Shown here one piece after another: positions 1-5,057 of a DNA stretch of 11,337 nucleotides. The stretch lies in the NCBI GenBank assembly GCA_002427975.1, contig DIZT01000315.1, positions 13,275-24,611 of the forward strand, written 5' to 3'. Under the pieces are notes generated by a model, which saw only the letters and a program-made list of their open reading frames with translations, searched no databases and had not been told where the DNA came from. This stretch comes from Micrococcaceae bacterium UBA6021. Lineage in GTDB: Bacteria; Actinomycetota; Actinomycetes; Actinomycetales; Micrococcaceae. Both the position numbers and the translations under genes were made by a program. The stretch's first letter is position 1. Each line of letters opens with the position of its first letter.

Positions 1-389
1 CACGGTGAAGGTGCGGATGTTGGCCTGACCGGCGGGCAGCTGCAGGACCTGGGTGGGGTACGAAAGCCAGGTCGTGGTCCCGGTTGGGGTGCTGTCCCGG
101 TCTTTCGCACCGAATCCTCCGTTGATGATGGAGTAGGCGTCAGCGGCGTAGTTCGGGCGGGTATGGCTGCGGATCCGTTGTTGCCCAGCGCCGCCTTCAG
201 CTGCCGGCTCTGGCCGGGGTCAATGGTCAGATTGAAATAGGAGCCGGGCTGGTCCACGGGGTTGAGGCTGAGTTTGACCGGTTGCTGCTCGTCCGCCGCG
301 GCGATCGTGACGGGGCCGGCCAGGGCAGCGATCAGGCATCCGAGTGTCAGCAGGACTCGGGCGATGCGCCGGCGGGATTGCTTGGTCAT
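1..389 (-). pseudogene. DUF916-type (WxL-associated) secreted surface protein, 5' part, apparent frameshift
   Basis: The ATG at 389 opens a reading frame with an n-region KQSRRR, a hydrophobic stretch VLLTLGCLIAALAG and a likely cleavage site near IAAADEQQ: a secretion signal. The mature part (VKLSLNPVDQPGSYFNLT, then DPGQSRQLKAALGN) resembles the N-terminus of DUF916/WxL peptidoglycan-binding surface proteins, which act outside the cell at the wall. Near position 150 the family-like reading jumps frame. Up to AAIPART it is in the start frame; from YAADAYSIINGGFGAKDR on, through TWLSYPTQVLQLPAG to the window edge, it is in another frame. One missing base in the CGAAC/TACGCC stretch explains this. 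Without the shift the frame stays open but becomes an implausible Pro/Arg/Ser-rich sequence. I see no good Shine-Dalgarno before the ATG. This is either a real pseudogene or a one-base sequence error; the family call is from memory of related proteins. The rest lies beyond the left edge. Confidence 0.6.
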
Positions 390-445
390 GGGAGGGCTGC
401 TTTCGGAAGGTTCGAGGAGTGCTGTCGTGTCGGGCGCCTCTGAGG

Positions 446-511
446 TCAGGGTCCGGAGCTGATGGTCGTTGTGAGGGTCGCGGTGTAGGTTCCGCCGCTG
501 CACTGGGTGGC
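446..511 (-). pseudogene. C-terminal remnant of a secreted (WxL-like) protein
   Basis: On the minus strand the last 21 codons before a TGA at 448-446 read ATQCSGGTYTATLTTTISSG followed by P, a Thr-rich beta-strand ending typical of secreted surface proteins found next to DUF916 genes. It ends 56 bp before the ATG of the DUF916-type gene on the same strand, as expected for an upstream operon partner. Reading further upstream, the frame meets a TAG almost at once (CGG TAG AAG GCC), so only the 3' tip survives. The homology seems to stop near 512-520, beside an EcoRI-like repeat (GAATTCGGGAATTC at 525-538). I infer that the rest of the gene was deleted or displaced when the plus-strand material on the right arrived. 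The fragment is very short, so the family is tentative. Confidence 0.4.
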
Positions 512-592
512 CTTCTACCGAATCGAATTCGGGAATTCAGGGACCACCGTAGCCCTGTACTAACGGCATCGATCAGAGAGGATGATGCAATC
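512..592. other. Junction and upstream region of the lipoprotein/protease cassette
   Basis: No convincing gene is seen here. The segment starts where the surface-protein remnant loses its reading frame and ends at the small ORF. It contains the direct repeat GAATTCGGGAATTC (525-538). A weak promoter candidate is TACTAA (558-563) with TTCAGG (536-541) 16 nt upstream. A purine-rich AGAGAGG (575-581) could be a ribosome binding site for the small ORF at 593. None of these is strong on its own. Confidence 0.3.
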
Positions 593-685
593 GTGAAGAC
601 TCATTCCATGAGGAAGCAACTGGTTTACGGTGCGGCTTCGGCGATGATTGCTGTTGCCGCTGGTCAAATCTACGTTGAGGGGTGA
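593..685 (+). CDS. Possible small hydrophobic peptide (30 aa) upstream of lipoprotein gene
   Basis: A GTG-initiated frame encodes MKTHSMRKQLVYGAASAM followed by IAVAAGQIYVEG: a basic N-terminus, then one short hydrophobic segment (about residues 10-24). This could be a small membrane peptide, a leader peptide, or the leftover signal peptide of a lost secreted protein. AGAGAGG at 575-581 lies about 11 nt before the GTG, slightly long for a Shine-Dalgarno. An internal ATG at 608 is the other possible start and gives 25 residues. The stop (683-685) lies only 2 nt before the preferred lipoprotein start at 688, and the last codons contain that gene's GAGGGG, so translation of the two could be coupled. 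I do not recognise a family. It may equally be a non-coding leader. Confidence 0.3.
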   Translation: MKTHSMRKQLVYGAASAMIAVAAGQIYVEG

Positions 686-687
686 CG

Positions 688-1215
688 GTGACGAATTTTC
701 GCTGGTGGCAGAAGGCATTACCCGTTCTGATCGCTTCCTTTGCGTTGGCGGCGTGTGGGGGAGCTCCAGTACCCGGCCCGGGCACCGCTGCTCCGACCCC
801 CACTGTTGTCCCCGTGCCCAGCCCGCCCTCGACCCCCGCACCAACGGAGACCTGCGCGTCGTTCCTGCCGACCGCTCCCTGCGGCACCTACGCAAGCGTT
901 TCGGGCAAGGCAGACGGCAAGGATCTTCCCTGGGCATCCTCCAGATCTGTTACCGCGAAACTGCAATCCGTGGGTGGATCATTCCAGTTGACCGTCACGA
1001 CCACGTGTGGTCCATTAAGCGGGCCCGCAACAAGGACAGGAACTGTTCTCACGGTCGGAGATATCGCAGTGGGTGCCTCCGCCTGCGCGGAACTCGCCGC
1101 CTCCCAGCAGCAGTGGGTCCTGGCCTTCCTTAAGAAGCCCATCGATATGGCATACAACAACGGCACTCTGACATGGACCAGCGGAACTGACTCGCTGGCC
1201 TTCAAGCCGAAGTAG
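688..1215 (+). CDS. META/HslJ-like domain lipoprotein
   Basis: This is a 175-residue protein with a lipoprotein signal: basic/aromatic start TNFRWWQK, hydrophobic LPVLIASFALAA, and lipobox L20-A21-A22-C23. C23 should be lipidated and anchor the protein on the outer face of the membrane. Residues 24-55 form a Pro/Thr/Ala-rich linker. Residues about 85-173 have the layout of a META (HslJ-like) domain: a Ser/Val strand, a Cys where the family often has CN (TTTCGPLSG, C107), LTVGDIAVGASAC (C133), a helix ending WVLAFLKK, and a final NGTLTWTSGTDSLAFK strand pair. The GTG at 688 is preferred because GAGGGG (677-682) lies 5 nt before it; a GTG at 682 would add two residues. The gene is 59 bp upstream of the secreted protease and probably cotranscribed with it. 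META-domain function is poorly known. A role as inhibitor or partner of the neighbouring protease is only a guess from context. Confidence 0.75.
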   Translation: MTNFRWWQKALPVLIASFALAACGGAPVPGPGTAAPTPTVVPVPSPPSTPAPTETCASFLPTAPCGTYASVSGKADGKDLPWASSRSVTAKLQSVGGSFQLTVTTTCGPLSGPATRTGTVLTVGDIAVGASACAELAASQQQWVLAFLKKPIDMAYNNGTLTWTSGTDSLAFKPK

Positions 1216-1274
1216 CCATCTACCGCACCCCAGAGTCAAATTCATCCCCACCGAATATTCAAGAAGAGGCAACC

Positions 1275-2540
1275 GTGAAGTTCGCACTGGGCTCTATTCG
1301 CATGTGTTCTGCGCTGCTGCTGGCAGCCTCAAGTATCGGAGCTGCTGCAGCTCATGCCGACCCGAATCCGCCCACCGGGCCTGCCGGATCCAGCGAGATC
1401 GATCGCTACATGGAGGCCAAAGGGAATACATTCCTCGATAGCCAGAAGCAGCTTTCGGACTTCAAACATTGGATCACCGAACAGCCCGGAATCGAACAGG
1501 CCGGTTACGTCGAGCAGGTGAACAATGCCGAGACCCGATCCTCAAAGATCCTTTGGAAAGGCCCGTCGATCCTGCGCGACGCTGTCAAAACCGAGGGCCA
1601 AGCACGCGGGATATCAGTGACATTCTCAGAACGCCCGTATTCATTGCCCGAAATCCGTGCCGCCATCAAAGGGATCGACGCGCAGAAGAATGCAATAGCG
1701 GCTCTGGGATTCCAAATCGAGGGAATCGTCGGAGTTCGGGACGATGACGGAGCCATCGCAGTTGAAGGTCACGCGATTGGGATCGCTGTCGTCGACACGG
1801 CAAGAGTAGCCGCCGTCGCAAAACAAGCGGCGGGCACGGCGGTTAGGTTGGTTGACGGGAAGCGAAGCACACCTGCAACACGTTCCAACGACTCCTCGCC
1901 ATTTAACTCAGGCGCCTACATGCAGACCACGTCTTACTCCAAATGCACCACAGGATTCGCCCTCGCGGATGTGAATCGGACGTACACGATCACTGCCAGA
2001 CACTGCCCCAGCGGGCCTTGGTACGATCGCAACAATTTCGGTGTCTTCGTAGGAAACGAATTCTGGGATTCGGCGGGGAGCCAATCATCGTTGATGACCG
2101 GGTACGGCAGCAAATGGATGTACGACGGCACGTGGGACAACAGCTGGGGCTATTCGAAGGCAACAGCCGGATTTCAAGCTGTGTCCCTCGGGGATTGGAT
2201 CTGCACAAGCGGCGGCAACTCTGGGGTCCACTGCGGAATACAGGTCGAGGGCATGTGGTACTTGTGGGATGACGGATACGGTAGCGCCTACAACATCGAG
2301 GCCTTCCAGATGACCCACCCCCAGATCGCGGCCATTCAGGGCGACAGCGGCGGGCCGGTCCTCATGCCTTACTCGAACGGCACTGTAGGGGCCGTCGGAA
2401 TGATACAGGCCGTCCTAAATGCCCGCTACGACAACTGCGGTTCAGTCCACGACCCCGGCTACCTGAGCTCGGCCGCCTTCCTCTTCACCTCAACCCGGAC
2501 CATCGCAAATAGCTATGGCCTGAGCCTGGTCACCTGGTAG
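1275..2540 (+). CDS. Secreted trypsin-like (chymotrypsin-fold, S1) serine protease with pro-region
   Basis: The product is a 421-residue preproenzyme. Residues 1-28 are a Sec signal peptide (hydrophobic CSALLLAASSIGAAAA, cleavage after AHA28). Residues about 30-205 look like a pro-region (ISVTFSERPYSLPEIRAAI and a following alpha/beta segment), as in streptogrisin-type enzymes that need it for folding. The catalytic domain starts near SGAYMQTT. His243 sits in ITARHC and Ser358 in QGDSGGPV; the likely Asp is D284 in WMYDGTW, with D288 as alternative. Cysteines are placed for the usual disulfides: SKC with RHC around the His, and ICTSGGNSGVHCG before the Ser. The Cys that in streptogrisins lies just before GDSGG is absent. 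GTG at 1275 is chosen because AGAAGAGG (1262-1269) is 5 nt upstream and the signal peptide follows directly. GC is clearly lower than in uvrB, suggesting horizontal transfer. The substrate is unknown; Clavibacter Chp/Pat-1 proteases are possible relatives. Confidence 0.85.
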   Translation: MKFALGSIRMCSALLLAASSIGAAAAHADPNPPTGPAGSSEIDRYMEAKGNTFLDSQKQLSDFKHWITEQPGIEQAGYVEQVNNAETRSSKILWKGPSILRDAVKTEGQARGISVTFSERPYSLPEIRAAIKGIDAQKNAIAALGFQIEGIVGVRDDDGAIAVEGHAIGIAVVDTARVAAVAKQAAGTAVRLVDGKRSTPATRSNDSSPFNSGAYMQTTSYSKCTTGFALADVNRTYTITARHCPSGPWYDRNNFGVFVGNEFWDSAGSQSSLMTGYGSKWMYDGTWDNSWGYSKATAGFQAVSLGDWICTSGGNSGVHCGIQVEGMWYLWDDGYGSAYNIEAFQMTHPQIAAIQGDSGGPVLMPYSNGTVGAVGMIQAVLNARYDNCGSVHDPGYLSSAAFLFTSTRTIANSYGLSLVTW

Positions 2541-2564
2541 CGCCACCAAAGCACGGTTTTACGC

Positions 2565-2705
2565 CTACGAAATGCGACTGATTTCTGAATCGACAGACGG
2601 CGTCTCGCCTTGCCCTGACCCTCTCGGAATCGGCGATACGAGGGATGTTGATCCGGCGGTGAGGCGCTCGGTGTTGCTTTGGCCGGCGTAGGTGTAGTTC
2701 GTCAG
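2565..2705 (-). pseudogene. Short RHS/YD-repeat-like remnant
   Basis: One minus-strand frame, entered without a start codon at about 2705, reads LTNYTYAGQSNTERLTAG then STSLV. This resembles the core repeat just before the hypervariable tip of actinobacterial RHS (YD-repeat) proteins, where a YTYAG..N.ER..AGST pattern is common. The resemblance fades after about 2637, and the frame ends at a TAG (2567-2565) after a compositionally different stretch (SPIPRGSGQGETPSVD). There is no start codon, ribosome binding site or full repeat array, so this is a scrap and not a gene. It begins exactly where the adjacent GNAT gene loses its reading frame, so the two appear joined by a rearrangement. The segment 2541-2636, between the protease stop and the RHS-like part, contains nothing else I recognise. 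The family call rests on about 23 residues. Confidence 0.4.
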
Positions 2706-2995
2706 ATGCCCGTCTCCGCTGTTTGGTCGACAATACCTTTGAGCCTGATCGAGCCTGCCGGGTTGCCGTCGCAGAGCACGGCCCAGCTCTTTTCCGAGGC
2801 TGGAACGTCCAAGCCCGCGGATGCAGACCGGTGATAGGCGCGGAACCAGCCGATGCGTTCCGCGTTCCAGCCGGTCCCGGCGCCAAGGGGCGGCGTGACG
2901 TCGTCCGGCAACGCGTCACACGTGGCCAGGTCCAGGAGCCGCTCCAGCATGGGTTCGTCGACGTCCGCCAGGCGGACTTCAGGGGAGCGGGACAT
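2702..2995 (-). pseudogene. Truncated GNAT-family N-acetyltransferase (N-terminal half)
   Basis: This frame encodes 97 residues: MSRSPEVRLADVDEP at the start, then LLDLATCDALPDDVTPPLG, GTGWNAERIGWFRAYHRS and EKSWAVLCDGNPAGSIRL, ending KGIVDQTAETGI. This is the front half of a GNAT acetyltransferase, up to the strand that normally leads (ETGIWL...) into the acetyl-CoA binding loop. The R/Q-x-x-G-x-G/A loop and all of the C-terminal half are missing, because a TGA (2704-2702) falls at the junction with the RHS-like scrap. Full-length relatives have about 170-180 residues, so the product should be inactive. The ATG at 2995 lies inside the end of the YigZ gene on the same strand (17-nt overlap), implying an original two-gene operon with coupled translation. 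GC and codon use match the core genes, so this is the broken edge of the native chromosome. Confidence 0.65.
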
Positions 2996-3668
2996 CGATC
3001 CACTCCGTTCCGGCCGGAGTGAGCCCTGTTCTCCCGGCGGTGAGCGACAACACGCGGTCGGTAGCGGCCGAGATTTCCGCAGCATCGTCAGGCACGGCCA
3101 GGCGCAGCATCGTGTCGTTCGCGCTGTAGCTGGATTCCGCCATCACAAACCCCGCCGCCCGAAGATCGTTCTCCAGCCGTCCCGCAGCGGCGTGCGGCAC
3201 TGACGCTTCGCAGATTCGCAGCCGGCTCCGCCGGACCAGCGGGGCCCATTCCAGGGCCGCGGACACCGATTCAGAGTAGGCGCGTACCAGTCCACCGGCA
3301 CCCAGCAGGATGCCGCCGAAATAGCGGACGACGACGGCGCTTACGTCGCTGAGGTCCGTCACCCCCGGTGCGGTTTCCCTCTTGATGATGGCTTCAAGCA
3401 TGGGGATGCCGGCCGTGCCGGAGGGCTCGCCGTCGTCATTGGAGCGCTGGATGTCCCGGTCCGGCCCCAGTACGAAGGCCGAGCAGTGGTGGCGGGCATC
3501 GTGGAACCCGCGGCGCAGGGCGGCCACCAGGTCCCGGGCAGTTTCCTCGTTGTCGGCGCGGCGCAGCACCGTGATGAACCTGGAGCGTTTGATCTCGATC
3601 TCGTGCCGGAAGTCCGGTCCCGCCGCGAGCGTGGTGTAAGTGGTTGCCCGGCTGTCTTGCTTTTGCAC
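2979..3668 (-). CDS. yigZ: YigZ/IMPACT family protein
   Basis: The 229-residue product matches the usual length and pattern of the YigZ/IMPACT family (UPF0029, with a C-terminal DUF1949-like region). Visible signatures are the N-terminal EIEIKRSRFITVLRRADN; the motif S76-NDDGEPSGTAGIPML that defines the family; and VVVRYFGGILLGAGGLVRAY at about residues 112-131. The C-terminal part (about 150-229) is the ferredoxin-like domain. In eukaryotes IMPACT modulates Gcn2 signalling; the bacterial proteins are uncharacterised cytoplasmic factors thought to bind nucleic acid or translation components. The start is a GTG at 3668. It is supported by a -10-like TAGACT ending exactly 6 nt before it, which suggests a leaderless mRNA; no Shine-Dalgarno is seen. 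The gene is divergent from coaE, and its end overlaps the truncated GNAT gene by 17 nt. Confidence 0.93.
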   Translation of the reverse strand: MQKQDSRATTYTTLAAGPDFRHEIEIKRSRFITVLRRADNEETARDLVAALRRGFHDARHHCSAFVLGPDRDIQRSNDDGEPSGTAGIPMLEAIIKRETAPGVTDLSDVSAVVVRYFGGILLGAGGLVRAYSESVSAALEWAPLVRRSRLRICEASVPHAAAGRLENDLRAAGFVMAESSYSANDTMLRLAVPDDAAEISAATDRVLSLTAGRTGLTPAGTEWIDVPLP

Positions 3669-3674
3669 CGCCCA

Positions 3675-3680
3675 AGTCTA
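3675..3680 (-). promoter_or_regulatory. Putative leaderless -10 box of the YigZ-family gene
   Basis: On the minus strand TAGACT (3680-3675) is followed by 6 nt and then the GTG start at 3668. With the usual 6-7 nt from -10 to transcription start, the mRNA would begin at the start codon. No clear -35 box is seen, as is common in actinobacterial promoters. The same spacing recurs before coaE, uvrB and the MFS gene. Confidence 0.5.
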
Positions 3681-3701
3681 GTGCGGACATGGGCCCACGC
3701 C

Positions 3702-3717
3702 GCCAGGGTTCCCTGGC
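3702..3717. repeat. Perfect inverted repeat in the divergent YigZ/coaE promoter region
   Basis: GCCAGGG and CCCTGGC are perfect 7-nt arms separated by TT. The element lies midway between the two putative divergent -10 boxes (3675-3680 and 3751-3756), covering the -35 area of the YigZ-side promoter. It could be a dimeric regulator's operator. A 2-nt loop disfavours an RNA hairpin, and chance in GC-rich DNA is possible. Confidence 0.4.
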
Positions 3718-3750
3718 TGAGCGCAACGAAGTCAGGGGGGCGGTGGGGAT

Positions 3751-3756
3751 TAGGGT
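3751..3756 (+). promoter_or_regulatory. Putative leaderless -10 box of coaE
   Basis: TAGGGT is followed by exactly 6 nt (GGAGGG) and the ATG of coaE at 3763. The GGAGG is too close to the ATG (1 nt) to be a normal Shine-Dalgarno, which favours the leaderless reading. No clear -35 box is seen. Confidence 0.45.
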
Positions 3757-3762
3757 GGAGGG

Positions 3763-4977
3763 ATGCTGAAGATCGGTTTGACGGGCGGTATCGCCTCAGG
3801 GAAGTCAGTGGTTGCCTCACGCCTAGCTGAGCTCGGTGCGGTGCTCGTGGATGCGGACGCGCTGGCCCGGGACGTGGTGGAGCCGGGAACGCCGGGGCTG
3901 GCCCGCGTGGTGGAAGCCTTTGGAATGGACATGCTCGACGACGGCGGCCGGCTGGATCGGGCCAGGCTGGGTGCTGTGGTCTTCGGCAACCCCTCGCAGC
4001 TGGCCGTGCTGAATGGCATCGTCCACCCATTGGTCCGGGACGCGGCAGCGGGCATCATCGCCGCAGCCCCGGACGGCGCCATCGTGGTCCAGGACATTCC
4101 ACTGCTGGTGGAGACCGGCCGGGGCAGCGGGTTCCATCTGGTCCTTGTAGTAGACGCACCCGATGACGTCAGGATCGGACGGATGCTCGAACATCGCGGG
4201 ATGACGGCCGAGGATGCCACGTCGCGTATGGCCGTGCAGGCATCGCGCGCCGACCGGCTGGCTGCTGCTGATGTGGTGCTGGACAACTCCGGATCACTGG
4301 CGGACGTGACGGCGCAGGTGGAGCGGCTGTGGGCCGAACGGCTGGTGCCGTTCGCGGGAAATGTCCGCCGCGGTGTCAGGGCTGCACGGGCCGGCACAGC
4401 AGTTTTGTCAGCACCGCAGGTGGATTGGCCGGTCCAGGCTGCACGGCTCGGATCCAGGATCATGGCCGCAGCACCTGATGCCATCCTGGCAGTTGACCAT
4501 ATTGGCTCCACCGCCGTGCCTGGTCTGGCCGCCAAGGACGTCATCGACCTCCAGATCACGGTGTCGGATCTCAACGTGGCTGACCGGATCGCCCCCCTGC
4601 TGGCCGCGGCCGGCTTCCCTGTCGTGCCGGGGGCCGGCTTCGACACACCAAAACCAATGGAGCCGGATCCGGGGCAGTGGCAGAAAAGATTTCATGCCAA
4701 CGCGGACCCTGGCCGCCCGGTAAACCTGCACGTCCGGGCAGCCGGATCGCCCGGCTGGCGCTACGCATTGTGCTTCCGGGACTGGCTTAGGAGCGACCCG
4801 GCGGCGGCCACCTTGTATGAGGACCATAAGCGCGCCCTGGCCGAACAGTTTGCAGGCACCGGCGGCACCCGTGCCTATGCGGAGGCGAAGGAGCCCTGGT
4901 TCAGGGACGTAGCCTGGCCGGATATGGAGGGGTGGGCCGCCCGCACGGCGTGGGCGCCGCCGTCGTACCCGTCCTGA
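3763..4977 (+). CDS. coaE: Dephospho-CoA kinase fused to a GrpB (UPF0157) domain
   Basis: The product is a 404-residue two-domain cytoplasmic protein. Residues 1-about 200 are dephospho-CoA kinase, which phosphorylates the ribose 3'-OH of dephospho-CoA with ATP, the last step of CoA synthesis. The start MLKIGLTGGIASGKS carries the P-loop (G8-S15), followed by VLVDADALARDVVEPGTPGL, IVHPLVRDAA and IVVQDIPLLVE. Residues about 220-395 are a GrpB/UPF0157 domain with a nucleotidyltransferase-like fold; the motif DHIGSTAVPGLAAKDVIDLQ (H246, G248-S249-T250, D259, D262) is intact, as are KRFHAN and VNLHVR further on. The same fusion is known in actinobacteria, including Mycobacterium tuberculosis CoaE, where the second domain has been linked to folding or regulation; its own activity is unclear. 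The ATG at 3763 gives the canonical N-terminus. The gene is divergent from the YigZ gene and 80 bp upstream of uvrB. Confidence 0.96.
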   Translation: MLKIGLTGGIASGKSVVASRLAELGAVLVDADALARDVVEPGTPGLARVVEAFGMDMLDDGGRLDRARLGAVVFGNPSQLAVLNGIVHPLVRDAAAGIIAAAPDGAIVVQDIPLLVETGRGSGFHLVLVVDAPDDVRIGRMLEHRGMTAEDATSRMAVQASRADRLAAADVVLDNSGSLADVTAQVERLWAERLVPFAGNVRRGVRAARAGTAVLSAPQVDWPVQAARLGSRIMAAAPDAILAVDHIGSTAVPGLAAKDVIDLQITVSDLNVADRIAPLLAAAGFPVVPGAGFDTPKPMEPDPGQWQKRFHANADPGRPVNLHVRAAGSPGWRYALCFRDWLRSDPAAATLYEDHKRALAEQFAGTGGTRAYAEAKEPWFRDVAWPDMEGWAARTAWAPPSYPS

Positions 4978-4982
4978 TCCAG

Positions 4983-5001
4983 ATCACCGGGATCGGGTGA
5001 T
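4983..5001 (+). other. Small inverted repeat after coaE
   Basis: ATCACC (4983-4988) and GGTGAT (4996-5001) can form a 6-bp stem with a 7-nt loop just after the coaE stop. No T-tract follows, so it is at best a weak or factor-assisted 3' end, or a chance structure. The rest of the 80-bp coaE-uvrB gap holds only the putative uvrB promoter. Confidence 0.2.
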
Positions 5002-5045
5002 GTTCGCCGGTAACTGATCCGGCTGTTCCTGTCAGCCCCCGGTTG

Positions 5046-5051
5046 TAGATT
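5046..5051 (+). promoter_or_regulatory. Putative leaderless -10 box of uvrB
   Basis: TAGATT is followed by 6 nt (AGATGC) and the ATG at 5058, with no Shine-Dalgarno in between. Transcription should begin at or next to the A of the start codon. I found no convincing actinobacterial LexA box (TCGAAC-N4-GTTCGA type) in the gap. Confidence 0.55.
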
Positions 5052-5057
5052 AGATGC

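Noticed and set aside
682..687. GTG at 682 as lipoprotein start (overlap GTGA with the mini-ORF stop)
   Set aside because: The GAGGGG ribosome binding site would overlap this codon; GTG at 688 has proper spacing. The two-residue difference does not affect the annotation.
2530..3003. Alternative minus-strand frame across the truncated GNAT and RHS-like scrap
   Set aside because: It is in a different frame from the GNAT sequence, and its composition is Arg/Pro/Ser shadow; no family resemblance.
3750..4646. Minus-strand open frame opposite coaE
   Set aside because: Ser/Thr/Ala-rich shadow of a conserved gene; it would also cover the coaE start region.
4978..5057. Possible SOS (LexA) box upstream of uvrB
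   Set aside because: I looked for a TCGAAC-N4-GTTCGA-like palindrome; only isolated GTTCG/GTTCC half-like strings occur, without a partner at the right spacing.
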